NCBI RefSeq assembly: GCF_017873135.1
Contig: NZ_JAGGJV010000009.1
Coordinates: forward strand, 124,001-188,000
Length of the DNA stretch: 64,000 nt
Source of the DNA: Rhizobium herbae
GTDB taxonomy: Bacteria; Pseudomonadota; Alphaproteobacteria; Rhizobiales; Rhizobiaceae
Reading direction: 5' to 3'
How positions within the stretch are numbered: position 1 is the first letter of the stretch; each line of letters begins with the position of its first letter. The notes under the pieces were generated by a model. It was not told where the DNA came from. It did no database searches and was given only the letters and a program-made list of their open reading frames with translations. Made by a program: the position numbers and the translations under genes. This document shows, piece after piece, positions 16,481 to 26,076 of this stretch.

Positions 16481-16969
16481 CTACCAGAAATCGGCTGGCG
16501 GAGCGCTCCCCGAGAGTTCCGCCAGACGCCGGTGGGTGGCGGCAGTCGTATCCGCCGGCAGTTTGTCCAGCGTAAAAAAGCCGCTTTCGACGATCTCAAG
16601 GCCCGGCTTCTTCGGCGAGACCTGCCGGACATTGCGGCAACGATAGAAAACGACGTGATCGCGCTTGCTGGTCTGACGGTTGAAATAGACGTGAAAGAGT
16701 TCAGGGAGATCGGTCATTTCCAGATTTCCCTCCTCGCGCAGTTCCTTGACCAGCGCCTGGAAGGCCGTCTCGCCCCGCTCCAGCCCGCCGCCCGGCATGT
16801 GCCAACCGGGAATATAGGAATGCCTGACTAGGAAAACCCGGCCCTCGCTGTCAAAGCAGGCAGCGCGCACCCCCATCGTCATGCCCCGCGCAAGCGCGAA
16901 ATAGCTATGGACCAGGCGTGTAAAGAGCCTGGATCTCCAGCTGCGCATTTCCGGTGGCGTTTCGCTCAT
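16481..16969 (-). CDS. NUDIX hydrolase
   Basis: This 162-residue NUDIX protein has the box GGGLERGETAFQALVKELRE, followed by EGNL where most members have a Gly, a minor deviation. GWHMPGGG precedes it. The substrate is unknown; the C-terminal region (SGFFTLDKLP) is generic. It is convergent with the hydroquinone reductase (one base between stops) and divergent from the metallophosphoesterase. A start ten codons upstream at 16999 is possible. Confidence 0.82.
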   Translation of the reverse strand: MSETPPEMRSWRSRLFTRLVHSYFALARGMTMGVRAACFDSEGRVFLVRHSYIPGWHMPGGGLERGETAFQALVKELREEGNLEMTDLPELFHVYFNRQTSKRDHVVFYRCRNVRQVSPKKPGLEIVESGFFTLDKLPADTTAATHRRLAELSGSAPPADFW

Positions 16970-17069
16970 GCCGATCGGGTTCCTTCCGTCATTGCTCACC
17001 CATCGTCTCGGGGAGGATAAACCGCGTCGAGTGATTCCCCTTTTCAGGAATATGCGCTAGGTACCAGTT

Positions 17070-17972
17070 ATGTTCAAACTCGCGCATATTTCCGACATTC
17101 ATCTTGGCCCCCTGCCCGATCTTTCGTTCCGCGAACTCGCATCGAAACGCATCACCGGCTTCGTCAACTGGCACCGCAACCGCCGCAACCATCTTGTCGG
17201 CGATACGCTCAACCTTTTGATGGACGAGATCGAGCGGGTCGATCCGGATCATCTGGCGATCACCGGCGATCTGGTCAACCTCGCCTCCTCCCGCGAAATC
17301 GAGGTGATGACCGAATGGCTGAAGGAGGCAGGCGAGCCGGAGAACATCTCGATCGTGCCCGGCAACCACGATGCCTATGTACCGGGCGCCTACGAGAAAA
17401 CCACCAGGGCCTGGTATCCCTATATGCGCGGCGAGCGGGGACCGGCGGAATGGGACGAGGATTTTCACTGCTATCCCTATCTGCGCGTTCGCGGACCCGT
17501 GGCGCTGATCGGCTGCTCGACCGCGGTTGCCACGCCGCCCTTTGCTGCCAGCGGCTATTTCGGCAGCCGCCAGGCGCGTGAAACAGTCAATCTGCTGCGC
17601 GCGGCGGGCGAAGCCGGCCTGTTCCGCGTCGTGATGATCCACCATCCGCCGATCCGGGGGGCAACCTCCATGCACAAGCGCATGCTCGGCATCAGGCGGT
17701 TTGCCGCCACGATTACCGCCGGCGGCGCCGAACTGGTGCTGCACGGGCATACGCATCTGAACACGGTCTATTCGCTCAAGGGCCAGGTGAAACCGGTACC
17801 GGTCGTCGGCATCGCATCGGCATCTCAAGGCCGGGGCGGCAAGAAACCGCCGGCCGGATTCAACCTGTTTTTCATCTCTGGAAGCCCAGGGCAATGGAAC
17901 CTGGTCCGCGAGCGCTTCGAACTCACCATGGACGGCCGTTCGGTGACTTTGGTCGAAACCACGCGCTTTTGA
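17070..17972 (+). CDS. calcineurin-like metallophosphoesterase
   Basis: This 300-residue cytosolic phosphoesterase shows all five metal-binding blocks in order: DIHLG (D9, H11), GDLVN near residue 68, GNHDAY near 100, HHPP near 192 and HGHTH near 225. The family hydrolyses phosphomonoesters or phosphodiesters, including cAMP in CpdA-like members; the real substrate is not deducible. It is divergent from a NUDIX gene, with about 100 bases between. Confidence 0.88.
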   Translation: MFKLAHISDIHLGPLPDLSFRELASKRITGFVNWHRNRRNHLVGDTLNLLMDEIERVDPDHLAITGDLVNLASSREIEVMTEWLKEAGEPENISIVPGNHDAYVPGAYEKTTRAWYPYMRGERGPAEWDEDFHCYPYLRVRGPVALIGCSTAVATPPFAASGYFGSRQARETVNLLRAAGEAGLFRVVMIHHPPIRGATSMHKRMLGIRRFAATITAGGAELVLHGHTHLNTVYSLKGQVKPVPVVGIASASQGRGGKKPPAGFNLFFISGSPGQWNLVRERFELTMDGRSVTLVETTRF

Positions 17973-18137
17973 TCCTGCGATCGTTACTCGCCAAAACACC
18001 AAAAACCGCTATGCTGACGAAATAATCGGCGCTCGTCATCCGTCATACGTGACTGACCGGAAGACAGGACCGCTGGCCCCCGCAAGGACGTCGCGCAACC
18101 CGGTTTGCCGGAAGCAGTTTTCAGCCAGGAGATGACC

Positions 18138-18689
18138 ATGATCAATCGCAAGACCGCACTGATTGCCCTGTTTTCAGCCGCCTCCCTCTTTGCCCTCGGC
18201 CAATCGGCCTGGGCCGCCGGCGAAGACACGACCAAGCCGCCGGAAGAAACCAAGACTTCGACCGAATGCAAGGATGGAAAGGTCTGGGACGAGGTGAAGA
18301 AGGAATGTGCCGATCCGAAGAAAAGCGGGCTCGATGACGACACCCTGTTCAAGGCGGCGCGCGAACTTGCCTATGCCGGCCAGTATGAAAACTCGCTGAA
18401 GGTGCTGGACGCCGTCAAGGACCAGAACAGCGCCCGTATTCTCAACTATCGCGGCTATTCCAACCGCAAGGCCGGACGCATGGAACTCGGCATGAGCTTC
18501 TACAAGCGCGCGCTGCAGGCGGACGAGAACTACATCCTCGCCCGCTCCTATATGGGCCAGGCGCTGATCGAACAGGGCAAGGTCGAGGAGGCCAAGGCGC
18601 AGCTGATCGAGATTCGCGATCGTGGTGGCGAAAACAGCTGGGCCTACCGCGCGCTTCTCGAATCCCTCGGCGGCGTCCGCCATTATTGA
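18138..18689 (+). CDS. exported TPR protein
   Basis: This 183-residue protein has a signal peptide (TALIALFSAASLFALGQSAWA), a charged linker with a Cys pair, and about three TPR-like helical hairpins from residue 70 to 165 (ARILNYRGYSNRKAGR, NYILARSYMGQALIEQG). TPRs bind partner proteins, so it is probably a periplasmic adaptor. AGGAG at 18127-18131 fixes the ATG at 18138; upstream TTG and ATG codons in frame are less well placed. Confidence 0.85.
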   Translation: MINRKTALIALFSAASLFALGQSAWAAGEDTTKPPEETKTSTECKDGKVWDEVKKECADPKKSGLDDDTLFKAARELAYAGQYENSLKVLDAVKDQNSARILNYRGYSNRKAGRMELGMSFYKRALQADENYILARSYMGQALIEQGKVEEAKAQLIEIRDRGGENSWAYRALLESLGGVRHY

Positions 18690-18885
18690 TCGAGACCAGG
18701 CCGGGCTGCTCTTCAGGGTTGCTCGGCCTGTTATTTGGTATTGAGAAATGTCCCGAAGCGGCGAAATATGTGCTTCCGGCCGGCTGCCGACTTGCAGACC
18801 ATGGGTCAAATGTTTCATATCAACCGGCGTGTATTTCGACCCGGACGAATAAAATCCCGATCCGGAACGTTTCTTTGGAAGAGCA

Positions 18886-19404
18886 ATGCGTCCAGCGGCA
18901 GAATCGAACGAATTCAGACGGGACCTGGTCAGTGTGCTGCCCAAGTTGCGCCGTTTCGCAATGACACTGACGCGCAACGCCGCCGACGCCGATGACCTGG
19001 TTCAGGAGGTCTGCGAGCGTGCGATCACCCGCAACCACCTCTGGAACGGTGAAGGGCGGCTTGAAAGCTGGATATACGCAATGACACGCAACCTGTGGAT
19101 CGACGAAATCAGAAAACGCAAGGTACGCACCGGCGGCGGCACCGTCGATGCATCCGAACAGGACGAACTGTCGATCGAGGCATCCGGCGAAAAGGCCGTT
19201 TACGCCAACCAGTTGCAGAAGATGATCCTCTCCATGCCGGAAGGGCTGGCGAGCGTCTTCCTGTTGGTGAATGTCGAGGGGCACAGCTACCGGGAAGCCG
19301 CCGATATTCTGAAGATCCCGATCGGCACGGTGATGAGCAGGCTTTCGACCGCACGCATGCGTCTGGCCGCAATGATTACAGAGACGACGGAAAGGAGGGC
19401 CTGA
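18886..19404 (+). CDS. ECF-type RNA polymerase sigma factor
   Basis: This 172-residue sigma-70 family protein has region 2 (ADADDLVQEVCERA, ESWIYAMTRNLWIDEIRK, about residues 15-80) and region 4 with the helix-turn-helix EGHSYREAADILKIPIGTVM near residues 125-144. It should direct RNA polymerase to a small stress regulon. It is followed after three bases by a membrane anti-sigma gene, the usual pairing. I found no clear copy of an EcfG-type promoter in front of it. Confidence 0.9.
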   Translation: MRPAAESNEFRRDLVSVLPKLRRFAMTLTRNAADADDLVQEVCERAITRNHLWNGEGRLESWIYAMTRNLWIDEIRKRKVRTGGGTVDASEQDELSIEASGEKAVYANQLQKMILSMPEGLASVFLLVNVEGHSYREAADILKIPIGTVMSRLSTARMRLAAMITETTERRA

Positions 19405-19407
19405 ACG

Positions 19408-20238
19408 TTGCAAAACACGAAGGGGCTCGCGCTTGAAGTTCGTCTGTCGGCCTATATCGACGGCGAAGTGAATGAAGCGGAACGGAAAGAACTGGAACAG
19501 CTGGTGGCGCGCGATGACGAAGCCCGGCTGGTGCTTGAAATGCTGAAGGCCGGCAACGCCTTCGGCAACAAGGCATTCGAGGAATTTCTGCACGATCCGG
19601 TCCCGCTGTCGCTGGTCCGTCGCATCAAGCAGGGACCCGGCGTCAATCCGAAGTCCGAGCGCGTCGTCAACGCCGCGCCGCGCCAGGCAAGGCTGCGCCT
19701 TTGGCCGCGGGCACTCGCGGCGTCGATCGCTTTGCTGCTCGTCGGCGGCTCGACCGGCTTTATCATCGGTAAGACCGGCAATGACGGCGTTGCGCCCGTG
19801 GACATGGCCGCTGCCCGCACCTGGCTCGACGATATCGCCGATTACCACCGCATCTATTCGCGGCAAACGGCGGAACATCTGGTCGAAGTTCCGGCCGGCA
19901 ACACCAAGATCGAGAGCTGGCTGGCCTCAAGCGTCGGGGTGAATTTCGCGTTGCCGGATCTCAGCGACAAAGGCCTGACCTTTGAAGGCGCGCGCCTGCT
20001 GGTCGCAGCCGGCAAACCGGTGGCACAGCTGATGTACAAGGACGAGGACGGCGACGTTTTCGCGATCTGCTTCCTCAAGAGCAGACCCGGTACGACGGAC
20101 GGAAAGATGACCGAAAGCATGCGCGACGATATCGCGATGATTTCCTGGCAGAAGGCCGGTGCGGCCTACGTGGTGGTCGGCCCTTCGGCCGATGCCAATC
20201 TTCAGCAGCTTGCCGACGCCGTATCGGCGACGATCTGA
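19408..20238 (+). CDS. membrane anti-sigma factor, TTG start
   Basis: This 276-residue protein has an N-terminal anti-sigma-like helical region (LSAYIDGEVNEAERKELEQL), one membrane helix at about residues 103-122 (ALAASIALLLVGGSTGFIIG) and a periplasmic domain. I see no HxxxCxxC zinc motif. The start is TTG at 19408: an AAAGGAGGG site lies at 19391-19399 and no ATG occurs until well inside the domain. It should hold the ECF sigma factor inactive until a signal reaches its periplasmic part. Confidence 0.82.
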   Translation: MQNTKGLALEVRLSAYIDGEVNEAERKELEQLVARDDEARLVLEMLKAGNAFGNKAFEEFLHDPVPLSLVRRIKQGPGVNPKSERVVNAAPRQARLRLWPRALAASIALLLVGGSTGFIIGKTGNDGVAPVDMAAARTWLDDIADYHRIYSRQTAEHLVEVPAGNTKIESWLASSVGVNFALPDLSDKGLTFEGARLLVAAGKPVAQLMYKDEDGDVFAICFLKSRPGTTDGKMTESMRDDIAMISWQKAGAAYVVVGPSADANLQQLADAVSATI

Positions 20239-20257
20239 AGACCGACACCGCTCACGT

Positions 20258-20293
20258 AAAAAGGGCCGCCTCTGTCGGGATGCGGCCCTTTTT
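20258..20293. terminator. bidirectional intrinsic terminator
   Basis: AAAAAGGGCCGC (20258-20269) pairs with GCGGCCCTTTTT (20282-20293) around a 12-base loop. It has an A run on one side and a T run on the other, and lies between the converging anti-sigma and chemoreceptor genes, so it can serve both. Confidence 0.85.
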
Positions 20294-20308
20294 GGTGGTA
20301 TTCAGATA

Positions 20309-22258
20309 TCAGAACTCCTGCCAGTCGTTTGATGCCTGAGCCTGGGCCGCCGGGGCGCGGCCGCCGAAGGCCGAGGCCACCTTGCGGATCATGGCGCCAG
20401 CCGGTGAAGAACGCGGCGTCGATGAAGGTCCGGCTGCCTGGACATGCCTGACATTGCCGCCGCCTTCGAAGCGGAATTTTGCCAGTTGATCGGACAACGA
20501 TGCTGCTTCCATGGCGAGTTTCTGGCTGGCAGCCGAGGTTTCCTCGACCATCGCGGCGTTCTGCTGCGTCGAGTGATCCATTGTGTTGACGGCGGCGTTG
20601 ATCTCCTTCAGCGCCACGGACTGTTCCTTGGCGGATTCGACGATCGAGTTGACATGGCGGTTGATCTCCTGCACCTCGGCGACGATTTCGGTCAGCGCCT
20701 TGCCGGTTTCGCCGACCAGCGTCACACCGGAACGCACCTGTTCGCCGGAATTGTTGATCAGCTGCTTGATCTCCTTGGCGGCATTGGCAGAGCGCTGGGC
20801 AAGCTCGCGCACCTCCTGTGCCACGACGGCAAAGCCCTTGCCCGCGTCCCCTGCCCGTGCCGCTTCGACACCGGCGTTCAGCGCCAGAAGATTGGTCTGG
20901 AAGGCGATATCGTCGATGACGCTGATGATGTTGTTGATCTCGTTCGATGAGCCTTCGATCTGGCCCATCGCCGCGACTGCGCGTTTGACGACCTCGCCGG
21001 AGCGCTCGGCGTTTGCACGCGTCTTGGCAACCAAAGTTCCCGCCTCTTCGGCCCGCTTGGTCGAATCGTTGACGGTCGCGGAGATTTCGTCCAGTGCCGC
21101 GGCCGTCTGTTCGATCGAGGCCGCCTGCTGTTCGGTCCGGCGCGCCAGATCGTTGGCCGCCCCGCTAATTTCCTTAGCGCCGGCGTCGATCGAAAAGGCA
21201 TTGCCTCCGATCGCCTTGAGAGCCGAATGGAGCTTGTCGACGGAATTGTTGAAGTTGACGCGCAACTCGTCGAGAGCTGAGCCGAAGGGTTCGGACAGGC
21301 GGAATTCGAGATTGCCATTCGCCATCTCTTCCAACGCTTCACCAAGCTGGGCCACGGCATGGTTGGTCTGGGCAGTTTCCGCGTCGCGCTGGCGGGCAGT
21401 ATTTTCCAGTTGAGTTCGTTCGGCAGCCGCCCGCTCTGCGTCGCTTTCAGCCTGGCGCGCGGCCTGCGAGCCGACGGCGTCGCGGACAGCACCAACGGCG
21501 CGGGCCAGATCGCCGATCTGATCACGACGGGCATCGAGCGCCTGGTCGCCGTCCAGCTTGCCTTGCGCCATCTGGCGAAGCGCAGCTTGCAGCTTTGCCA
21601 TCGGGCCGGTGATCGACCGGGTCGCGACGAAAGCGGCGATCATCGCCAGCGCGACCGCGCCGGCCAGCGAACCAAGAGCCATCGTCTGGAACCCGCTCAC
21701 CACGCCACGGATATCACCGCCGACGGACTTGTTGAGTTCTTCCTGGTAGTCGATGAACTTGTTGATGGCACCGAGCCACGAAACGAACAGCGGGCGCGCC
21801 TGCTCCAGCAGGATCTTCTTGGCCGCAGCCTTGTCTCCCTTGTCTTCGAGGGAAACGATTTCTGCTACCAGCGGGTTGGTCTTTGACTGGATGTCGGCGA
21901 TTTCCGCAAGGATCGTCTTTTCCTGGTCGGACGCGCCGGCGGCGATCATGTCCTTCATCTTCGCTTCATTGGCAGCGTAGGTATCGGCAAGCTTCGCAAT
22001 CAAGGAGACCGCAGCCTGCCGCTCCTCAGGCGTCTCGACGATCGTCACGTCACGGATGGCGATGGCGCGGTCATGAACGCTGCCGCGGAAATTGATCGCG
22101 AAACGCTGCTTGACGCTGTTGACGTCGTTGATCTCGCCGAGATCGCTGTTGATCGCGTCGACCTTCGACACCGATTGCTGGGTCAGAAGAAGCATGAGCA
22201 GAACGAGAAAGCCGAAGCCAATGCCTAGGCGCATTCCGATGCCGAAACCTAGTTTCAT
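20309..22258 (-). CDS. methyl-accepting chemotaxis protein
   Basis: This 649-residue chemoreceptor has a first membrane helix at about residues 8-27, a helical periplasmic sensor (four-helix-bundle type), a second helix around 190-210, HAMP, and a cytoplasmic signalling tip ([20 protein letters not shown]). The last residues NDWQEF fit the C-terminal pentapeptide that docks the methyltransferase CheR. AGGAGGATT before ATG 22258 fixes the start. The ligand is unknown. Confidence 0.93.
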   Translation of the reverse strand: MKLGFGIGMRLGIGFGFLVLLMLLLTQQSVSKVDAINSDLGEINDVNSVKQRFAINFRGSVHDRAIAIRDVTIVETPEERQAAVSLIAKLADTYAANEAKMKDMIAAGASDQEKTILAEIADIQSKTNPLVAEIVSLEDKGDKAAAKKILLEQARPLFVSWLGAINKFIDYQEELNKSVGGDIRGVVSGFQTMALGSLAGAVALAMIAAFVATRSITGPMAKLQAALRQMAQGKLDGDQALDARRDQIGDLARAVGAVRDAVGSQAARQAESDAERAAAERTQLENTARQRDAETAQTNHAVAQLGEALEEMANGNLEFRLSEPFGSALDELRVNFNNSVDKLHSALKAIGGNAFSIDAGAKEISGAANDLARRTEQQAASIEQTAAALDEISATVNDSTKRAEEAGTLVAKTRANAERSGEVVKRAVAAMGQIEGSSNEINNIISVIDDIAFQTNLLALNAGVEAARAGDAGKGFAVVAQEVRELAQRSANAAKEIKQLINNSGEQVRSGVTLVGETGKALTEIVAEVQEINRHVNSIVESAKEQSVALKEINAAVNTMDHSTQQNAAMVEETSAASQKLAMEAASLSDQLAKFRFEGGGNVRHVQAAGPSSTPRSSPAGAMIRKVASAFGGRAPAAQAQASNDWQEF

Positions 22259-22580
22259 GTTGAATCCTCCTACTGGCCGGCGCACAGAAACAGGCACAGG
22301 CAGCGCTTTTCAAATGAATGAGATAATCAAGACATCCCGGCTAATCGGGATCGGGCGTGCCTTCATGGCAGCAGGCCGAATACGGCGCTGTGTGTCCAGC
22401 TGTCTTACTGGACAGGCATATTAGATCTTTGTGGTTAATAAATTCTTTTAATGAAAAATTAAACTTTAGCGCGAATGCAGATACAATCATGACGCGCAGA
22501 ATAATCCATAATTTTACCCAAAGTACAAAACAGGATTCGCAGTTTCGGATTTTCCTGAAAAATCATACCGCAGCGCACAC
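22259..22580. other. AT-rich intergenic region upstream of the chemoreceptor
   Basis: This stretch separates the chemoreceptor start from the 3' end of leuA. The part from about 22420 to 22560 is clearly AT-richer than its surroundings and probably holds the chemoreceptor promoter. I found no convincing coding frame or structured RNA in it. Confidence 0.5.
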
Positions 22581-22609
22581 AAAAAGACCGCAGCGGTGGC
22601 GCTGCGGTC
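22581..22609 (-). terminator. leuA intrinsic terminator
   Basis: Read on the minus strand, a perfect ten-base stem (22600-22609 with 22586-22595) and a four-base loop are followed by five T residues. It lies 42 bases after the leuA stop. Confidence 0.88.
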
Positions 22610-22650
22610 CTGAACTGTTTGATTCTCATGCTTGTTCGAAATGACGAAGC

Positions 22651-24360
22651 TTACCGTTGCTTCTGCTCAAGAACCCGATTGGCAGCCGAAACGATGGCTT
22701 CAAGGGACGCCGCGACGATATTGGTGTTGATTCCGACACCGAAGAGCTTGCCGCCCGAATATTCGACTTCGACATAAGCGATCGCCGCGGCATTGGAGCC
22801 GTGCTGCAGCGAATGCTCGGAGTAATCGGCAACCGACATATCGATGCCGAGATAGATCGACAGCGCATTGATGAAGCCGTCGATCGGACCTGTCCCCTTG
22901 CCCTCGATCCGTCTGGTCTCGCCATCGTCGGTGATCTCGGCGGCAACGACGCGGAGACCCTTGTGTTCGCCGACCGGATAGGTGTGGTGATCGACGAAGC
23001 GGATGCGGGCGCCGGGTTGATCGACATAACGCTCGATGAAACGACCATGGATCGCTTTCGACGGCAGTTCCTTGCCATGTTCGTCGGTGATGCGCTGGAT
23101 GTCCTCGCGGAATTCGACCTGCAGGTTGCGCGGCAGGTTGATGCCGTAGTCGGCTTGCAGGATATAGGCGATGCCGCCCTTGCCGGACTGCGAGTTGATG
23201 CGGATGATCGCCTCATAGGAACGGCCGACGTCCTGTGGGTCGATCGGCAGGTACGGCACTTCCCACAATGGCTTGTTGGCAACCTTGATCGCCTTCATGC
23301 CCTTGTTGATCGCATCCTGGTGCGAGCCGGAGAAGGCCGTGTAGACCAGTTCGCCGACGTAGGGGTGACGCTCCGGAATGACCATCTGGTTGGAATATTC
23401 GTAGACTTCCTTGATCCGTTCGATGTCGGAGCAATCCAGTTCGGGGTCGATCCCTTGCGTGAACATGTTCAAGGCCAGCGTCACCACGTCGACGTTGCCG
23501 GTGCGCTCGCCATTGCCGAACAACGTACCCTCGACACGATCGGCGCCGGCCATCAGGCCCAGTTCGGTGGCGGCGATGCCCGTGCCGCGGTCATTGTGCG
23601 GATGCAGCGAGATGATCAGGTTTTCACGATTGTCGAGATTGCGGCACATCCATTCGATCTGGTCGGCGTAGATGTTCGGCGTCGCCATCTCGACGGTCGA
23701 GGGCAGGTTCAGGATCAGCTTGTTGTCCGGCGTCGGCTGAATGATCTCGGACACCGCGTTGCAGATTTCCAGCGCCACTTCCAGCTCGGTGCCTGTAAAA
23801 CTTTCCGGCGAGTATTCGAAGCGGAAGCCGCCACCGGCCTTGGCGGCCATGTCGGCGATCATCTTGGCCGCATCGGTGGCGATCTGCTTGATGCCGCGCA
23901 CGTCCTTGGCAAACACCACGCGGCGCTGCAGCTCACTAGTGGAATTGTAGAAATGCACGATCGGCTTGTTGGCGCCCTGCAGCGATTCGAACGTGCGGGT
24001 GATCAGTTCGGGACGGCACTGGACCAGGACCTGCAGCGACACGTCGGCGGGAACATTGCCCTCCTCCACGCACCAGCGGGCGAAATCGAAATCGGTCTGC
24101 GACGCGGACGGGAAACCGATCTCGATTTCCTTGAAGCCCATGTCGAGCAGCAGCTGGAACATCCGGGCCTTGCGGTCGTGACCCATCGGGTCGACCAGCG
24201 ACTGGTTGCCATCGCGCAGGTCGACCGAACACCAGATCGGCGCCTTGGTGATGGTGTTGCCCGGCCAGGTGCGGTCGGGAATATTGATCTGCGGATAGGG
24301 CTGGTACTTGACCGCGGCCTCGGGCATGCCCTGCTTGACGGTGTGGGACTTCATGATCAT
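22651..24360 (-). CDS. leuA: 2-isopropylmalate synthase
   Basis: LeuA joins acetyl-CoA and 2-oxoisovalerate in the first committed step of leucine synthesis. The 569-residue protein is of the longer LeuA type: an HMGL-like TIM barrel (WCSVDLRDGNQSL, the metal-site HPHNDRGTG near residue 255) and a C-terminal LeuA regulatory domain where leucine inhibits. ATG 24360 or the ATG two codons later may be used. Expression appears to be controlled by a leader peptide and hairpin upstream. No other leu gene is adjacent. Confidence 0.95.
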   Translation of the reverse strand: MIMKSHTVKQGMPEAAVKYQPYPQINIPDRTWPGNTITKAPIWCSVDLRDGNQSLVDPMGHDRKARMFQLLLDMGFKEIEIGFPSASQTDFDFARWCVEEGNVPADVSLQVLVQCRPELITRTFESLQGANKPIVHFYNSTSELQRRVVFAKDVRGIKQIATDAAKMIADMAAKAGGGFRFEYSPESFTGTELEVALEICNAVSEIIQPTPDNKLILNLPSTVEMATPNIYADQIEWMCRNLDNRENLIISLHPHNDRGTGIAATELGLMAGADRVEGTLFGNGERTGNVDVVTLALNMFTQGIDPELDCSDIERIKEVYEYSNQMVIPERHPYVGELVYTAFSGSHQDAINKGMKAIKVANKPLWEVPYLPIDPQDVGRSYEAIIRINSQSGKGGIAYILQADYGINLPRNLQVEFREDIQRITDEHGKELPSKAIHGRFIERYVDQPGARIRFVDHHTYPVGEHKGLRVVAAEITDDGETRRIEGKGTGPIDGFINALSIYLGIDMSVADYSEHSLQHGSNAAAIAYVEVEYSGGKLFGVGINTNIVAASLEAIVSAANRVLEQKQR

Positions 24361-24481
24361 TGCGGCTTCTCTTCATCTGTGAGGCGCATGGCCCGCATGC
24401 AATAACCGATCAACGGTCGCATTGCGACGGCAAAATGCTGGCTCTCGGGTTCTTTTCGTATCTGGAATTCACAGGATGCAA

Positions 24482-24520
24482 GGAGCTGGGGCCGGTGGGC
24501 TTTCGGCCACCGGGCGCTCC
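24482..24520 (-). promoter_or_regulatory. leuA attenuator hairpin
   Basis: On the minus strand GGAGC (24520-24516) and GCTCC (24486-24482) flank a seven-base stem CCGGTGG/CCACCGG with an eight-base loop. It starts one base after the leader stop codon, where a stalled ribosome would influence folding. There is no T run directly after, so it could be an anti-terminator, pause or Rho-linked structure rather than the terminator itself. Confidence 0.6.
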
Positions 24521-24521
24521 T

Positions 24522-24647
24522 TCAAAGAACCCGGCAACCGCGTGTAAGGCCGAGAAGAAGAAGCGATGTGAAGGCGCGCGAACGCTCCGCAAAGGCAATG
24601 TGCCCGCGGGAAACCTGTTCGATGATGATGGCGCCTGACTTCAACAT
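24522..24647 (-). CDS. leuL: leu operon leader peptide
   Basis: This 41-residue frame contains four consecutive Leu codons (24563-24552) followed by Gly-Leu and ends in Leu just before the attenuator hairpin. This is the classic design for sensing charged tRNA-Leu by ribosome stalling. Its ATG lies seven bases after the -10 box of a good sigma-70-type promoter, so the transcript would start at or next to the ATG with no ribosome-binding site. The peptide itself probably has no other function. Confidence 0.75.
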   Translation of the reverse strand: MLKSGAIIIEQVSRGHIAFAERSRAFTSLLLLGLTRGCRVL

Positions 24648-24654
24648 AAAGCGG

Positions 24655-24683
24655 TATATAACCGGAGGCGGAGGCAAGGGCAA
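24655..24683 (-). promoter_or_regulatory. leuL-leuA promoter
   Basis: On the minus strand TTGCCC (24683-24678) and TATATA (24660-24655) are separated by exactly 17 bases. Transcription would start about seven bases further, at the leuL ATG (24647). Confidence 0.7.
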
Positions 24684-24793
24684 CCGAGAAAATCCGTGAA
24701 GACTCTGCTTTCGGAACGATCGAACGATGATTGGATCGCCAAAGACGAGGACCGGCACGGTGGTTTGGAACTGTGCCGGTTCCCTTGGCGACA

Positions 24794-26053
24794 TCACGTC
24801 GTTACCGACGCAGCCACAACGTTGGGTAATGCAATTCCCATAAGCGCAGATGGAGTCGCATCGATCCCTGCATCCCGCCCGGCTTTAAGCTGCGCCATAA
24901 CTTCAAGCGCTTCCTCAAGTTCAATGCGACGGTTGTCCAGGGGATGAAAATACCAAGGATAAAGGATATAAGCCCCGGCGAACAACTGATCGATTGTCAG
25001 GTTGCGCTTACGGCGTGGATTGGGCTGGCGATCGTCGGTGAGCCCCCATCCGGAATAAAACGGGCATCCCAAAGTCGTAACCGTGATTCCGCGCAGCAAA
25101 GCCTCGAATCCACCAAGCGACGTGATGGTGTAGACATGGTCGATCGTTTCCAACGCCTGCGCGAAAGGAATGCTTTCGTATACGACGGTCGCAATATCCG
25201 CGACCTCCTGTGGGTCAGAGACCTGCAATTTGCCTCCGTGAAGAACATCGGGATGCGGTTTGTAGATAATCTGCGCATCCGGATTTTCGGCCCGGGCCAA
25301 GCGCACCGCGTCATTGTTGTTGATCTTCTTTTCGCAGCCGTATTTTATGGATGCATCCGTTTCGACCTGGCCCAGTACGAGAATTCTTTTCCCCGACTTT
25401 GGCCCGTAAATATTGTCAATGTCCTGTGGGCTGGCAAAGTTATACTTGCTTAACCCCAGGGAAAGCAGCTTTTCCCTGCACACCGCTGCCCGCTCCATGA
25501 GCGTCGCATCGCGTTGAAAGTCGTAGAGCGACAGCAGGGTTTCAAGGTCCGATGGCGAGCGTGCGTCGAAGTAGATGCCTTGACGATCGAAGCAAAGCGA
25601 CAACGGCTGCTGCCTCTCATTGCCCAATCCGGTGCTTCTGATGAAGCCGTCCTCACAATAGGTTAGCGGTATGCAATGCTCGTTGGCAAAATCATAAACC
25701 CACTTGTCGGCCCGGTATCCCCAAGACAAAATCTCGGAATCCGGATTGGACAGCAACAATGACTTGAAATTCTTTTCGAACATGCCCTTGTCAACGCGCA
25801 TGCCCATAAGAAGCAAAGTTTTCTCCGGAAACCACTTTTTTAGGTAACTCTTCCGATCATCAAAGTAAAAAGCGAAAAGGGGCGGATTATCTAGCTTGGC
25901 ACCGTTACCTTTGGCGAGGAATTCACTCAGACTTTCAGGAACAGCGTTCCTCGAAGGGATTGCCGTTCCAGGGTTCAACCAATTGCGTTTTTTCGCGGAT
26001 AATGGCCGCGTTATAGCGCGGTAAATAGTCTTTGCCAATTTTGAAATTTTCAT
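24794..26053 (-). CDS. KpsC-like capsule polysaccharide (Kdo) transferase, single-domain
   Basis: This 419-residue cytosolic protein belongs to the capsule-synthesis family of KpsC/LipA. It shows EDGFIRSTGLG (134-144), QVETDASIKYG (229-239), the IIYKPHPD block and the C-terminal GWGLTDDR/FAGAYILYPWY blocks. KpsC adds beta-Kdo linkers that anchor capsule to lipid. Full KpsC has two such domains in about 670 residues; this protein has one. It lies with a methyltransferase on the minus strand, 23 bases apart, in a surface-polysaccharide patch. Confidence 0.82.
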   Translation of the reverse strand: MKISKLAKTIYRAITRPLSAKKRNWLNPGTAIPSRNAVPESLSEFLAKGNGAKLDNPPLFAFYFDDRKSYLKKWFPEKTLLLMGMRVDKGMFEKNFKSLLLSNPDSEILSWGYRADKWVYDFANEHCIPLTYCEDGFIRSTGLGNERQQPLSLCFDRQGIYFDARSPSDLETLLSLYDFQRDATLMERAAVCREKLLSLGLSKYNFASPQDIDNIYGPKSGKRILVLGQVETDASIKYGCEKKINNNDAVRLARAENPDAQIIYKPHPDVLHGGKLQVSDPQEVADIATVVYESIPFAQALETIDHVYTITSLGGFEALLRGITVTTLGCPFYSGWGLTDDRQPNPRRKRNLTIDQLFAGAYILYPWYFHPLDNRRIELEEALEVMAQLKAGRDAGIDATPSALMGIALPNVVAASVTT

Positions 26054-26076
26054 GCTTTCTAACTCTGTTCAGAATC

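Noticed and set aside
18860-18885. GGAAC before the ECF sigma gene as an autoregulatory -35 box
   Set aside because: It lies only 18 bases before the ATG, leaving no room for a -10 element and transcript start.
22420-22580. AT-rich stretch that might be a small RNA gene
   Set aside because: No stable fold with terminator other than the leuA hairpin could be seen, and the composition is explained by a promoter region.
22657-24405. Plus-strand open frame of 582 codons
   Set aside because: It is the shadow of leuA, with no recognisable domain. The plus-strand frame at 47846-49780 is likewise a shadow of the AAA+ gene.
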